Numbered from the stretch's first letter, positions 25,961 through 35,336 are shown. The stretch: DNA of 64,000 nucleotides from Flagellimonas meishanensis (GCF_019880545.1 NZ_JAINVW010000001.1:744001-808000), one strand, 5' to 3'. Notes: a model not told the origin generated them from the sequence alone. Program-made: numbers and translations.

Positions 25961-27253
25961 ATGAAATATCATCCAATAGATAACCAACTCTTCATAAAGA
26001 ACAGGAAGAAGTTCATGGCACAGATGCGGCCCAAGAGCCTAGCAGTGTTCAACTCCAATGATATTTATCCCATCAGTGCGGACAGCACCATGCCTTTTGA
26101 GCAGCACCGGGATATTTTTTATTTGAGCGGAGCGGATCAGGAGGAAACCATTTTGCTTCTCTTTCCCGATGCTTTGGACAAAAAGCACAGAGAGATATTG
26201 TTTGTTCGGGAAACCAACGACCACATTGCCGTTTGGGAGGGCGCTAAGCTGACCAAGGATCAGGCGACCGCGGTTTCTGGGATCGTCACCATTTATTGGC
26301 TGACCGATTTTGACAAGATCTTTTTTGACTTGATGACGGAAGCGGATACCATCTATTTCAATACCAATGAACATTACCGGCAAGCCGTGGTCACCCAAAC
26401 TCGGGAGGATCGTTTTATAGAAAAGTGCAAGAAAGACTTTCCGGCGCACCAGTGGGCCAAGAGCAACACCATTCTTCAAAACATTCGTGGAGTAAAGGAA
26501 CCCGAAGAATTGGATTTGATGCAACAGGCCTGCGACATCACCGAAAAAGGATTTCGAAGAATCCTGGAATTCACCCGGCCCGGGGTTTGGGAATATGAAA
26601 TGGAGGCGGAGTTTCTGCACGAGTTCATAAGCAATCGGTCCAAGGGATTTGCCTATACACCAATTATTGCTTCGGGGAACAATGCCAATGTGCTCCACTA
26701 CGTGGAGAACAACCAACAGGTAAAAGATGGGGATTTAATTCTAATGGATGTGGGAGCGGAGTACGCCAACTACTCCAGTGATATGACGAGGACAATCCCT
26801 GCAAATGGAAAGTTCACAAAACGACAGAGAGAAGTATATGAAGCCGTACTTCGGGTAAAGAACCAAGCCACAAAAATGTTGGTTCCCGGGACCATTTGGG
26901 CCGAATACCACAAAGAAGTAGGTAAGATCATGACCTCCGAATTGTTGGGTTTGGGCCTGTTGGACAAAGCCGATGTGGCAAATGAGAACAAAGATTGGCC
27001 TGCCTATAAAAAATACTTTATGCACGGCACCAGTCACCATATAGGTCTGGACACCCATGATTATGGTGAGTTGAAGACGGCAATGAAGCCCAACATGGTC
27101 TTTACCGTGGAACCGGGAATCTATATTCCAGATGAAGGATTTGGTATTCGAATAGAAGATGATGTAGTCATTCAAGAAACCGGGGAACCCAATAATTTAA
27201 TGCGCAACATCCCCATTGAAGTGGAAGAAATAGAAGATTTGATGCGCTCCTGA
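25961..27253 (+). CDS. pepP: Xaa-Pro aminopeptidase (aminopeptidase P)
   Basis: Metallopeptidase that removes an N-terminal residue before proline; 430 residues, cytoplasmic. The N-terminal AMP_N domain (ISADSTMPFEQHRDIFYLSG, FVRETNDHIAVWEGAKLTKD) precedes the pita-bread M24 domain. Metal ligands lie in LMDVGAEYANYSSDMTRTIP (two Asp), GTSHHIGLDTHD (His), FTVEPGIYI (Glu) and GIRIEDDVVI (Glu). A TTG seven codons upstream lies inside the -10 element, so I chose the ATG at 25961. It stands alone. Confidence 0.95.
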   Translation: MKYHPIDNQLFIKNRKKFMAQMRPKSLAVFNSNDIYPISADSTMPFEQHRDIFYLSGADQEETILLLFPDALDKKHREILFVRETNDHIAVWEGAKLTKDQATAVSGIVTIYWLTDFDKIFFDLMTEADTIYFNTNEHYRQAVVTQTREDRFIEKCKKDFPAHQWAKSNTILQNIRGVKEPEELDLMQQACDITEKGFRRILEFTRPGVWEYEMEAEFLHEFISNRSKGFAYTPIIASGNNANVLHYVENNQQVKDGDLILMDVGAEYANYSSDMTRTIPANGKFTKRQREVYEAVLRVKNQATKMLVPGTIWAEYHKEVGKIMTSELLGLGLLDKADVANENKDWPAYKKYFMHGTSHHIGLDTHDYGELKTAMKPNMVFTVEPGIYIPDEGFGIRIEDDVVIQETGEPNNLMRNIPIEVEEIEDLMRS

Positions 27254-27423
27254 TTTTAAAGCAAGGATTTTTTTGTCATGTTAATTGGTGGATATATCCA
27301 TTGATATGACGCATCCATCAATTTGGCCATTGGCGAAGACTTCAAAGACATAAATTTGGTTTTATTCAGGCTCACTTGTGAGGGCTCCAACAAAATAGAT
27401 ATAAATCAAATATTGGTCGTAGT

Positions 27424-28104
27424 ATGGAATTTTTTATAAGGCTACTTGATTTTTTATCAAGCAATCGCTTTGTTTTTTTCACGTTCGCCATATTGTTTTT
27501 TTTGGTGCTTAAAGGAATGGCAATGTCAAAAACTCTTTCAAGTTCAATGAGGAAATTCATTAATTGGATAGCTGCTCTTTTGATGTTGTCATCAATTCTT
27601 ATTTTCATTTTCGGCTCGGATTTCACGAACCTGCTCGTTCATCAATATGGACAAATTGGAGAGGGATTGGTTATTGATAAAGCTGAAACTGGAGACATGT
27701 ATAACGAAGAGCCTATAGTGCAATACGATGTTCTGATTAAAACCAAGGATGGGGAAATGGTAAAGACGACTTTTAAAAACACCGATTTCAATTTGTACCC
27801 CACTCCAGACGGGGGGTATAGCTATCCACCCCAAGGGGTGGCTTTTACAGTGAAATACATGGAGAGTGGTCCAGAAACATTTATAATCATTACGGATGAC
27901 AATAGTGAATATGCTACCAAAAAAACCTGTGCAGAACAACTTAGGAAGCTAAATATAGCAAAGAGTCAATACGATTTTGCCCCTGATAATGCTTCATATA
28001 GAGAAGACTATCTCAGAGCAATAGAGTTATATCTTCAACTTAAGTGTGCCAACAATTCTTCTGTTATTGATTTTTATGAGCAAGAAAAATCCGATCTCAA
28101 ATAG
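27424..28104 (+). CDS. DUF3592-like membrane protein
   Basis: 226 residues. Two N-terminal membrane helices (FVFFTFAILFFLVLKGMAM and FINWIAALLMLSSILIFIFG) are followed by a beta-rich extracytoplasmic or cytoplasmic domain, GEGLVIDKAETGDMYNEEPI, YDVLIKTKDGEMVKTTF, GVAFTVKYMESGPETFIII, similar to DUF3592. The last ~60 residues are helical with two cysteines. Base composition is more AT-rich than its neighbours, which could mean recent acquisition. Function unknown. A 58-codon membrane-protein gene follows after 60 bp. Confidence 0.68.
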   Translation: MEFFIRLLDFLSSNRFVFFTFAILFFLVLKGMAMSKTLSSSMRKFINWIAALLMLSSILIFIFGSDFTNLLVHQYGQIGEGLVIDKAETGDMYNEEPIVQYDVLIKTKDGEMVKTTFKNTDFNLYPTPDGGYSYPPQGVAFTVKYMESGPETFIIITDDNSEYATKKTCAEQLRKLNIAKSQYDFAPDNASYREDYLRAIELYLQLKCANNSSVIDFYEQEKSDLK

Positions 28105-28164
28105 TTTTGCCCGGCTATTTTGGACAAAAAGAGTGTATATTCGGAAAGATGAATATTACATATA

Positions 28165-28341
28165 ATGGCGACCCTATTTTCCACTTTACAACAAACCGAT
28201 ATTGAAAAGAAGATGCAGGAAGCACCTGACAGCGCGTATGAAATAGGAGTTGTTATTGGAAGCTACCTGCCTTTTGTGGTATTGGTGGCTATAGCTTATG
28301 GGATATATTATTACAATAAAAAGAAAAAAGAATCAGAGTAG
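28165..28341 (+). CDS. small single-pass membrane protein, 58 residues
   Basis: The frame codes for MATLFSTLQQTDIEKKMQEA, a short acidic stretch, a hydrophobic helix (IGVVIGSYLPFVVLVAIAYG) and a basic tail NKKKKESE. The positive-inside rule puts the lysine tail in the cytoplasm. It lies 60 bp after the DUF3592-like gene on the same strand, with a TATATTCG sequence between them that is two bases from the -10 consensus. Size, membrane topology and A-rich upstream sequence support a true gene. No family recognised. Confidence 0.6.
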   Translation: MATLFSTLQQTDIEKKMQEAPDSAYEIGVVIGSYLPFVVLVAIAYGIYYYNKKKKESE

Positions 28342-28687
28342 GAACCGGTATAGTGAATGATATTATCCTATTTGAGTGACCGTCCCATAGCATCATCGTT
28401 AAAAAGCTCTAGTGGTAGGATTTCACTTTGTTTTTTTATTGTTCTAACCCTTTTCTGCACGCAAACAACCCATCAAAGCTTTTTCAATTGATTCCTTTCT
28501 ATCTTAGGAAGAGAGGTCAAAACATATCTTCCTAGAAAAGATTGTATCCGGTAGGACATCCGTCAACTAACATGGCCCATACATCAAATGGACAAGAATA
28601 TTTTTCCTTTAAAATATTTACTTGATCTGTAATGTGGCCCATAGTGATAATCCGAGGGCACCTATCAATTAATCTTAATCAAGTAAT
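28342..28687. other. 346-bp intergenic region without a supported gene
   Basis: AT-rich. It contains an 8-bp inverted repeat TAGGAAGA / TCTTCCTA (28505-28512 and 28527-28534) and the 9-mer TGGCCCATA twice (near 28573 and 28635). A 44-codon frame at 28357-28491 has a hydrophobic end but no promoter or terminator support. No T-run follows the inverted repeat. I see no clear function. Confidence 0.4.
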
Positions 28688-29626
28688 ATGGATCATAACA
28701 ATGACATTGAGCTGATAAATGAAGGTATTTCCAACATGAGAAAAGGGAATTACAGCATAGCGGAACAATTTTTTAATAAGGCAATTGAGATGAAGGGAGC
28801 AAACTTGCCCATGGCCCAATATAACAAAGGTGTTTTGTACCACAAGCATCTCAATGATATGCAATTGGCTTTGGAGTGCTATAAAGAAGCGACATCCTTG
28901 CAACCAAATTATGGATATGCATGGCACAATCTCGGGGAAGTGTTATGTCATTTTAATTATTATGCTAAGGGGAAAGAAATGTTTCAAAAAGCAATAGATC
29001 AAATTCCCGATGAGCTTCCGCCACGTTTAGGGTTGGCCTATGCCCAAAATAGATTGGGCGAGTTTGCCAATAGCATCAATATCTTGGAGCAACTTTTGGA
29101 AAGGGATAACCAAGACAAAGAACTGCTCGCCAAAATAAACAGCGAGTTGGGACTGGCTTTGTTACAAACACAACAAGCGCAAAGAGCCTACAAACACTTT
29201 AAAAAGGCTTTCGACCTAAATGAAAAAGACTATCAGGTTTGCTACAATATTGCCTTTATAGCAGATGCATTTCAAAGTTACGAAGAGGCAATTGAGTTTT
29301 ACGATAAGGCTATTGCTTTGAACGGCAAAGAGGCGAAGGGGCATCAGGGAAAAGCCTGCACCCTAATCCATACTAAGAGATATGGGGACGCTTTGGAATA
29401 TATACAAAAGGCCATTGAACTAAATCCAGAAAATTTTGAAGGATATTATAATTTGGCTTGCATCCATGCTGGTTTGGGAGAAGAAGATGAATTGCTGAGC
29501 GCAATCAATAAAACGATAGCGTTGGCGCCACGTCAAATAGGAATAGAACGGCATATCCTAAACGACCCTGACTTCTTGCCATTTACCAAGCAGCAAAATT
29601 TTATTGCGGTTCTAACAAGGAACTAG
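28688..29626 (+). CDS. tetratricopeptide-repeat protein
   Basis: 312 residues made of about eight 34-residue TPR units through the whole length, for example NYSIAEQFFNKAIEMKGANL, MQLALECYKEATSLQPNYGY, YEEAIEFYDKAIALNGKEAK and YGDALEYIQKAIELNPENFE, then EGYYNLACIHAGLGEEDELL. No signal peptide or membrane helix, so it is probably a cytoplasmic protein-interaction scaffold. Partners cannot be inferred. It is monocistronic and convergent with brnQ. Confidence 0.9.
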   Translation: MDHNNDIELINEGISNMRKGNYSIAEQFFNKAIEMKGANLPMAQYNKGVLYHKHLNDMQLALECYKEATSLQPNYGYAWHNLGEVLCHFNYYAKGKEMFQKAIDQIPDELPPRLGLAYAQNRLGEFANSINILEQLLERDNQDKELLAKINSELGLALLQTQQAQRAYKHFKKAFDLNEKDYQVCYNIAFIADAFQSYEEAIEFYDKAIALNGKEAKGHQGKACTLIHTKRYGDALEYIQKAIELNPENFEGYYNLACIHAGLGEEDELLSAINKTIALAPRQIGIERHILNDPDFLPFTKQQNFIAVLTRN

Positions 29627-29675
29627 CATGGCAGTGATTGATTAAAACAAAACTCGATTCAGAAAAGCCATAAGT

Positions 29676-30956
29676 TTAAGGATTTTTATCCCTAGACCGG
29701 CTTATTCCGTTTCCAATTATAAAAGTCAAAAAAGCAGGTAACAACCATCCCAAATGATATGCCCTTAACGGAATCCATCCCACGTATGGAGTTATTGAAC
29801 TCCCTAAACCTATGGCGCCCAAAAAATCGGGGACGCTAAAAAAGATTGTGGCAACAACCACCCAACGGAACACTTTGGGCGATGTCAGCTTCTCTGGAGC
29901 TACATTCAATAAAATCAAGACAATGGTTATGGGGTAGATGAACATCAATGCGGGCAGGGCCACGGTAATGATGTACCCCACATTGAATTGCCCTACCAGT
30001 ACGCCCAGTATGCAACCCACCAATGCGGTGATACGGTAGGCCATTTGCGATTCATTGAACCTACCTTTTACAAAATCTGCAGTTCCGGTAACGATTCCCA
30101 CAGCGGTAGTGAAACAAGCCAGGCTAACCAATACGCCCAAAAAGAATGTGGCGTTACTGCCAAGGGTCACATTGCTTATGCCACTCAACAGTGCCGTGCG
30201 TGTAATATCCTGGTCAAAAGTGCCATTGAACGCGGCGCCCGTAAAAATGAGTCCAGCATATACCAAAAACAGTCCTAAACCGGCAAAAATACCAGCTTGG
30301 GCTATCAGTTTTCTTTTTATTTCATAAGTAGCATCATGTTGCTTCAGGTTAATGGATATGATAATTACCCCACCTACCACCACAGCGCCAATGGCGTCAA
30401 AGGTTTGGTAGCCCTCCAGCAGACCATGGCTCAAGGGATTTTCAAATTGCGAGGTTCCAAATTGAAACTCCTGGCCAAAAACGGTCATCAGCACAAGCAG
30501 CAATAGAATAAGGAGAATGGCAGGAGTGAGCCATTTTCCCACAACATCCAAGATCTTTGATCGATTGATTACAAATACATAGACCAAAGCGAAGTAAATC
30601 AAACTTGTCAACAAAGAAGGTGAATCCCAAATCGGTTGTATGGCCATTTCATGGGTCACCGATGCCGTTCTTGGAGATGGCAGCGCAATGGATATGACAT
30701 AAACAATGTAACAGTAGACCAAACTGAATGTTGGGGAAACCTTTTTGGCAAAATCGAACATGGTCCCCTGTAGTTTTGCATGTGCCAAAATTCCCAGAAT
30801 GGGAACCAATACGGCCGAAATACAGAAACCCAAAGTGACCCAGCCCCAGAGACTACCGGAATTATACCCTAATAATGGTGGAAGAATGAGGTTGCCAGCA
30901 CCGAAAAAAAGAGAGAAAAGGGCAAAGGCCGTTACCGCAACGGCTTTTTTGTTCAT
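29676..30956 (-). CDS. brnQ: branched-chain amino acid transport system carrier protein
   Basis: LIVCS-family cation symporter for leucine, isoleucine and valine; 426 residues with about 12 membrane helices. The N-terminus MNKKAVAVTAFALFSLFFGA with GNLILPPLLGYNSG is the family signature. Later signatures are LLEGYQTFDAIGAVVVGGVI and GTADFVKGRF. I chose the ATG at 30954-30956 because 14 upstream codons are not conserved in the family. It stands alone. The symporter ion is not visible from sequence. Confidence 0.92.
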   Translation of the reverse strand: MNKKAVAVTAFALFSLFFGAGNLILPPLLGYNSGSLWGWVTLGFCISAVLVPILGILAHAKLQGTMFDFAKKVSPTFSLVYCYIVYVISIALPSPRTASVTHEMAIQPIWDSPSLLTSLIYFALVYVFVINRSKILDVVGKWLTPAILLILLLLVLMTVFGQEFQFGTSQFENPLSHGLLEGYQTFDAIGAVVVGGVIIISINLKQHDATYEIKRKLIAQAGIFAGLGLFLVYAGLIFTGAAFNGTFDQDITRTALLSGISNVTLGSNATFFLGVLVSLACFTTAVGIVTGTADFVKGRFNESQMAYRITALVGCILGVLVGQFNVGYIITVALPALMFIYPITIVLILLNVAPEKLTSPKVFRWVVVATIFFSVPDFLGAIGLGSSITPYVGWIPLRAYHLGWLLPAFLTFIIGNGISRSRDKNP

Positions 30957-31201
30957 AAACTGTTGATAATTATTTTTCAATGTCCTATATTTCAGCAAGG
31001 AAAGATAACCATTTGTTCACAGTGCATTTTATCGAAAAAAAGTTTTTAGTGTAACTGCGACAAAATAAAAAGTTATCAACAATCGTTCTGCTAGAAAGCC
31101 TTTAATTCAAAACTAAACGTATAAAGAAAAATTACAATAATCTAAGTTGCATTGCCGATCCCCAAATCGCATGAATGCTCCCCCAAAACAACACCAAACC
31201 T

Positions 31202-31456
31202 ATGAAGACTTCTACTATCCAACATGGCAACAAATTTTCCTCCTTCTTCTGCAATCTGTTCGGTCACCACTACGTGGTATCCAAAAAAGTGACACAGCAC
31301 ATCAAAGAATACAAATGTGTGCATTGCCAAAAACAGGTCACTACCGATGTTAGCGGCAAGCTTTCGGCGCTTACTCCACAAATGCAGGAAATAAACAATA
31401 CATTGGAAGATATGTATCAAAAAAGAAGGAGCAGGGTTGTGCAGAGTGTTGCATGA
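31202..31456 (+). CDS. small zinc-ribbon-like protein (DUF1660-like)
   Basis: 84 residues. A Cys and His rich core, FCNLFGHHYVVSKKVTQHIK then EYKCVHCQKQVTTDVSGKLS, fits a one-zinc ribbon (Cys, His, CxxC) like the prophage-associated DUF1660. The C-terminal part is helical and basic (INNTLEDMYQKRRSRVVQ). Start chosen at the ATG 31202 (MKTSTIQHGNK), preceded by an A-rich leader. It is followed by a foldable segment at 31500-31588. Function unknown. Confidence 0.75.
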   Translation: MKTSTIQHGNKFSSFFCNLFGHHYVVSKKVTQHIKEYKCVHCQKQVTTDVSGKLSALTPQMQEINNTLEDMYQKRRSRVVQSVA

Positions 31457-31499
31457 TCTTTTCCTAGCCTTAGTTTTTAGAAAAGAAGTTTCCGAGTCT

Positions 31500-31588
31500 A
31501 TCCCGAAAACTTGAGCAGTACCTTATGCTATGCGTCGCGTGCCCCAAGACCTACTAGTGAAGTTGCGCTCGATTTTCGGGATTTTTTG
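31500..31588 (+). ncRNA. foldable segment with long closing stem and T-run
   Basis: ATCCCGAAAA (31500-31509) pairs perfectly with TTTTCGGGAT (31573-31582), and after a 1-nt bulge TTGAGC (31511-31516) pairs with GCTCGA (31567-31572), giving about 16 bp that close a ~50-nt loop. TTTTTTG follows on the plus strand. It could be the terminator/3' UTR of the zinc-ribbon gene or a separate structured RNA. No family recognised. Confidence 0.4.
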
Positions 31589-31590
31589 TT

Positions 31591-32637
31591 TTACGACTTG
31601 AAGGAGTTCCAACCTTGGGCCGTAATGGGGATTTTGGTGTTGGCCCTGGTGATTATATGTGCACCCTCCGTCTCTCCGGTCATGTGACCAATAACAGTAA
31701 GGTTTGGATTTGCTTTTATTTTATCAAAATCCTTTTGGGCAATGGTGAACAATAACTCATAATCCTCACCGCCACTCAGGGCAACCATGGTGGAATCCAT
31801 TTGGAACTCTTCCGTGGTGGAAATAACCGAAGGGTCTAAGGGAATTTTGTCCTCAAAAAGATTGCATCCGACCCCACTTTGTTTGCACAGGTGCAAAACT
31901 TCAGAAGAAAGCCCATCGCTGATATCAATCATGGATGTGGGCTTTACCTTCAAGTTGTATAGCAGTTCCACAATATCTTTGCGCGCCTCGGGCTTCAATT
32001 GTCGCTCTACAAGATAAGCGTAAGGTTCAAGGTCGGGCTGACTGCTCGGATTCACCTTGAACACCTCTTTTTCCCGCTCCAAAACTTGTAGCCCCAAATA
32101 GGCTCCTCCCAAATCCCCGGTAACCACCAAAAGATCATTGGGGCCGGCCCCACTTCGATAAACCAAATCCTCTTGATTGGCCTCTCCTATGGAAGTAACG
32201 CTAATGATCATTCCTTTTGTAGATGAGGTTGTATCCCCACCCACCAAATCGATCTTATATAACTTGCAGGCCATAGCAACCCCTTCATAGAATTCTTCCA
32301 GGGCCTCAAGGGGAAATCGGTTGGAGACCGCAATGGAAACCGTAACCTGCGTGGCCATGGCATTCATGGCATAAATGTCAGAAAGGTTTACGATCACCGA
32401 TTTATATCCAAGATGCTTAAGGGGCATATAAGCAAGGTCAAAATGAACGCCTTCGACCAACATATCCGTGGAAACAACAGTCATTTTGCTGGCAAAATCC
32501 AATACTGCGGCATCATCCCCTATACCTTTTACGGAAGAAAGATGTTTCAGCTCAAAGTTTTGGGTCAAGTGCGCAATGAGTCCAAACTCGCCCAATTCTT
32601 CCAAAGATGTACGTTGCGGATTCTTGTCTTCTAGCAT
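31591..32637 (-). CDS. thiL: thiamine-monophosphate kinase
   Basis: Phosphorylates thiamine phosphate to thiamine diphosphate, the last step of the pathway. 348 residues of the AIR synthase fold: GIGDDAAVLDFASKMTVVST with DMLVEGVHFDLAYMPLKHLG binds Mg-ATP, then SVIVNLSDIYAMNAMATQVT, LVGGDTTSSTKGMIISVTSI and TSMIDISDGLSSEVLHLCKQ. It is monocistronic with a -10 element immediately upstream and no room for a TPP riboswitch. Homology is strong throughout. Confidence 0.95.
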   Translation of the reverse strand: MLEDKNPQRTSLEELGEFGLIAHLTQNFELKHLSSVKGIGDDAAVLDFASKMTVVSTDMLVEGVHFDLAYMPLKHLGYKSVIVNLSDIYAMNAMATQVTVSIAVSNRFPLEALEEFYEGVAMACKLYKIDLVGGDTTSSTKGMIISVTSIGEANQEDLVYRSGAGPNDLLVVTGDLGGAYLGLQVLEREKEVFKVNPSSQPDLEPYAYLVERQLKPEARKDIVELLYNLKVKPTSMIDISDGLSSEVLHLCKQSGVGCNLFEDKIPLDPSVISTTEEFQMDSTMVALSGGEDYELLFTIAQKDFDKIKANPNLTVIGHMTGETEGAHIITRANTKIPITAQGWNSFKS

Positions 32638-32641
32638 GGCG

Positions 32642-32649
32642 CAAAAGTA
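32642..32649 (-). promoter_or_regulatory. TAnnTTTG element directly before thiL
   Basis: On the minus strand TACTTTTG ends 4 nt before the thiL ATG. The sequence TACTTTTGCGCC-ATGCT is almost the same as that before plsC (TACTTTTGCGC-ATGCT), predicting a leaderless transcript. Confidence 0.5.
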
Positions 32650-32701
32650 AACAGGATAATTATAAATTGTATCTTTAATAGAAACTTAATGTTCCCTTGC
32701 T

Positions 32702-33991
32702 ATGTGGAAAACTGCACTGCTTACCTTGCTTGCTGTGATTTTTGTTTGGGGCTGTTCCAACGATAACGGTACGGATCCCATGGGCAATAATGATGGCAAT
32801 CCCAACTCGAATGGCAATGATGGCCCTACGGGGGATATGCCCAACATTGGAAATGGCAATGTAACCCTGGGCGCAACACCTTGCGAGGGAGGAATGGCCT
32901 CCGTGTATCCTTGTGACGGATACGATTTACTTTTTCAAATGAACTTGGCGGCGTTCAATGGAAATTCTGGGAATGACATTTGGGGGTGGACCGATACAAC
33001 AACAAACAGGGAATATGCCGTAGTTGGTTTGGATAATGGAACCGCCTTTGTTGATATCACGGATGCTGGTGCACCCGTTTACCTCGGAAAACTGATGACT
33101 GCAACCACGGCAATTCTCTGGAGGGATGTTAAGGTTTATGGGGATTATGCTTTAATTGTTTCCGAAGCCCCGAACCACGGGATGCAAGTGTTCGACTTGA
33201 AACGATTGAGAAACGTGGCCAATCCACCAGAGGTTTTCACGGCTGATGCGCGATATACTGGAATTGGCAATGCCCATAATTTGGTGATCAATGAAGAAAA
33301 TGCATTTGCCTATATCGTGGGCACGGCCCGCAATGATGCTTTCAATGGAGGCGTCCATTTTATCGACATACAAAACCCATCCAGTCCTAGTGCAGCCGGA
33401 GGATATGGTGCGAATGGATACACACACGATGCTCAGGTGGTAACCTATAACGGACCGGATGCTGATTATACGGGCCGCGAAATATTTATCGGTGCCAATG
33501 AAGACCAGATAGCCATAGTTGACGTTACGGATAAATCCAACCCTGTTGAGATAGAAACCTTGACCTATTCCGACTTGGGCTATACCCATCAAGGCTGGTT
33601 TACCGAGGACCAGCGTTATTTTTTGTTGGGAGACGAATTGGACGAGCTTCAGATTGGTGTCAATTCAAAAACCTTGGTGTTCGATTTTTTGGACTTGGAC
33701 AACCCGGTGCTGCATACTACCTATGAGGGCCCAACTGGTGCCATCGACCACAACGGGTATGTTTTGGGAGATGAGTTTTTCTTGGCCAATTATGCAGCGG
33801 GCATACGCGTTCTGGATATTTCCGATATAGCCAATCAAAACATTACGGAAAAAGCCTTTTTTGATACCTACCCCGCCAATAACACTGCGGGTTTTGATGG
33901 GGTTTGGAGTGTATATCCCTATTTCGAGAGCGGAAAAATATTGGTGAATGACACTGCCTCGGGATTGTTCGTGCTTCAAAAATCCAATTAA
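32702..33991 (+). CDS. choice-of-anchor B family lipoprotein with LVIVD-type repeats
   Basis: 429 residues, exported. Signal peptide MWKTALLTLLAVIFVWGC with lipobox Cys18, then an Asn/Gly-rich linker and a beta-propeller of LVIVD-like repeats: YAVVGLDNGTAFVDITDAGA, YALIVSEAPNHGMQVFDLKR, AFAYIVGTARNDAFNGGVHF, IFIGANEDQIAIVDVTDKSN and FFLANYAAGIRVLDISDIAN. Such proteins are surface lipoproteins with no known enzyme activity. The next lipoprotein gene starts 4 bp after its stop, so they form an operon. Confidence 0.85.
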   Translation: MWKTALLTLLAVIFVWGCSNDNGTDPMGNNDGNPNSNGNDGPTGDMPNIGNGNVTLGATPCEGGMASVYPCDGYDLLFQMNLAAFNGNSGNDIWGWTDTTTNREYAVVGLDNGTAFVDITDAGAPVYLGKLMTATTAILWRDVKVYGDYALIVSEAPNHGMQVFDLKRLRNVANPPEVFTADARYTGIGNAHNLVINEENAFAYIVGTARNDAFNGGVHFIDIQNPSSPSAAGGYGANGYTHDAQVVTYNGPDADYTGREIFIGANEDQIAIVDVTDKSNPVEIETLTYSDLGYTHQGWFTEDQRYFLLGDELDELQIGVNSKTLVFDFLDLDNPVLHTTYEGPTGAIDHNGYVLGDEFFLANYAAGIRVLDISDIANQNITEKAFFDTYPANNTAGFDGVWSVYPYFESGKILVNDTASGLFVLQKSN

Positions 33992-33995
33992 CGCT

Positions 33996-35336
33996 ATGCA
34001 AAGAGGCCTCCTTTTTATCCTGGGGATTGTTTTGGTCTCCTGCTCAAGTGATGACAATGCACCTAACCTGATCGAGGAACTTGTAATTTCCGGAGCCGTT
34101 GAATGGGTCAAAAACTTTGGAGGTTCCGGAGAAGAATCTGCACAATCCATAATACAGACTACGGATGGGGGATTCGCTGTTCTGGGTTACACCAATAGCA
34201 CCGATGGCGATTTGACCGGAAAAATGTTGGCCGTGAATGATTATTGGCTATTGAAGTTGGATGCCGACGGTAATCTGCAGTGGAACAAAACATATGGGGG
34301 CAGCAAGGACGATAGGGGGCAGTCCGTAATCCAGGCCGCAGACGGGGGCTATGCCATAGTTGGTTATGCCATGAGTGATGATGGCGATGGAAGCAACAAC
34401 GAAGGCTTTCACGACAATTGGATTTTACGTTTGGATGGCCTGGGAAATGTGCTTTGGGAACAAAGTTTTGGATTTTCTGGACACGATCATTCGTATGATG
34501 TTATCCAGACCGATGATGGCGGCTTCTTTTTTGCCGGTTTTTTGGATGTGACCCAATCCAATGGGGAAGGGAACTTTGGAAAAGGGGCATACCTCACCCG
34601 ACACGGGGTTGGAGAGTTTTGGGGGACCAAACTGCACGCCGATGGAAGTTTGCAATGGCGCAGGTACTTTGGAGGCACCAATAACGACAGGGCACATGGA
34701 GTCGTTCAGGCTGATGATGGGGGATTCGTTATGGCCGGATTTTCCGAGAGTGACGATTTCGATATTTCCAATACCAAAGGGAGCTATGACTTTTGGGTGG
34801 TCAAGGTCGATAAAAACGGAACCATGCTTTGGGAACGCTCGTATGGGGGCACCGGAATAGAGATAGCCTACGACATTGCCAAAACCCATGATGGAGGCTA
34901 TGCCATAGTGGGAAATACCTTCAGCACGGACACCGATGTTTCCAAAAACAATGGCGAATCCGACCTGTGGCTCATTAAGATTGATGACAGCGGAGCCTTG
35001 CTTTGGGAAAAGACTTTCGGAGGTTCCGGATTTGAAGCCGGCCATGGTGTTCGCACCACGGCAGCCGGGGGTTTTGCCATCGCCGGAAACTCAAAGAGCA
35101 GTGATGGCGATGCTACCCAAAATCTGGGAGAGAATGACCTTTGGCTCCTGAAAACAGACTCCGAAGGGAATCTCGTCCATCAACAATCTTTTGGGGGATC
35201 ACAATTGGATTTTGGATTTGACGTACTGGAAACCGAAGATGGCGGTCTGGTACTGGTCGGGGAGATGGGTAGCGAGGACTTCTTGGACCTGGATTTAAAA
35301 GGGATGACCGATCTGGTGGTGATCAAAATAAAGTAA
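33996..35336 (+). CDS. repeat-containing surface lipoprotein
   Basis: 446 residues. Signal peptide MQRGLLFILGIVLVSC with lipobox Cys16, then about seven repeats of roughly 55 residues of the type TTDGGFAVLGYTNSTDGD ... DYWLLKLDADGNLQWNKTYGG. The repeated core is DGGY/FxxxGxxxS, DxWLxKxDxxGxLxWxxxxGG, which should fold as a beta-propeller. It ends without a T9SS sorting domain. I chose the ATG at 33996, because upstream codons belong to the end of the preceding gene. Function unknown; probably binding or adhesion at the cell surface (inference). Confidence 0.82.
   Translation: MQRGLLFILGIVLVSCSSDDNAPNLIEELVISGAVEWVKNFGGSGEESAQSIIQTTDGGFAVLGYTNSTDGDLTGKMLAVNDYWLLKLDADGNLQWNKTYGGSKDDRGQSVIQAADGGYAIVGYAMSDDGDGSNNEGFHDNWILRLDGLGNVLWEQSFGFSGHDHSYDVIQTDDGGFFFAGFLDVTQSNGEGNFGKGAYLTRHGVGEFWGTKLHADGSLQWRRYFGGTNNDRAHGVVQADDGGFVMAGFSESDDFDISNTKGSYDFWVVKVDKNGTMLWERSYGGTGIEIAYDIAKTHDGGYAIVGNTFSTDTDVSKNNGESDLWLIKIDDSGALLWEKTFGGSGFEAGHGVRTTAAGGFAIAGNSKSSDGDATQNLGENDLWLLKTDSEGNLVHQQSFGGSQLDFGFDVLETEDGGLVLVGEMGSEDFLDLDLKGMTDLVVIKIK

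Noticed and set aside
28357-28491. A 44-codon frame with a hydrophobic end in the gap before the TPR gene
   Set aside because: No convincing -10 element, terminator or typical leader. Too weak to call a gene.
28505-28534. 8-bp inverted repeat as a terminator
   Set aside because: No T-run follows on either strand and the loop is 14 nt.
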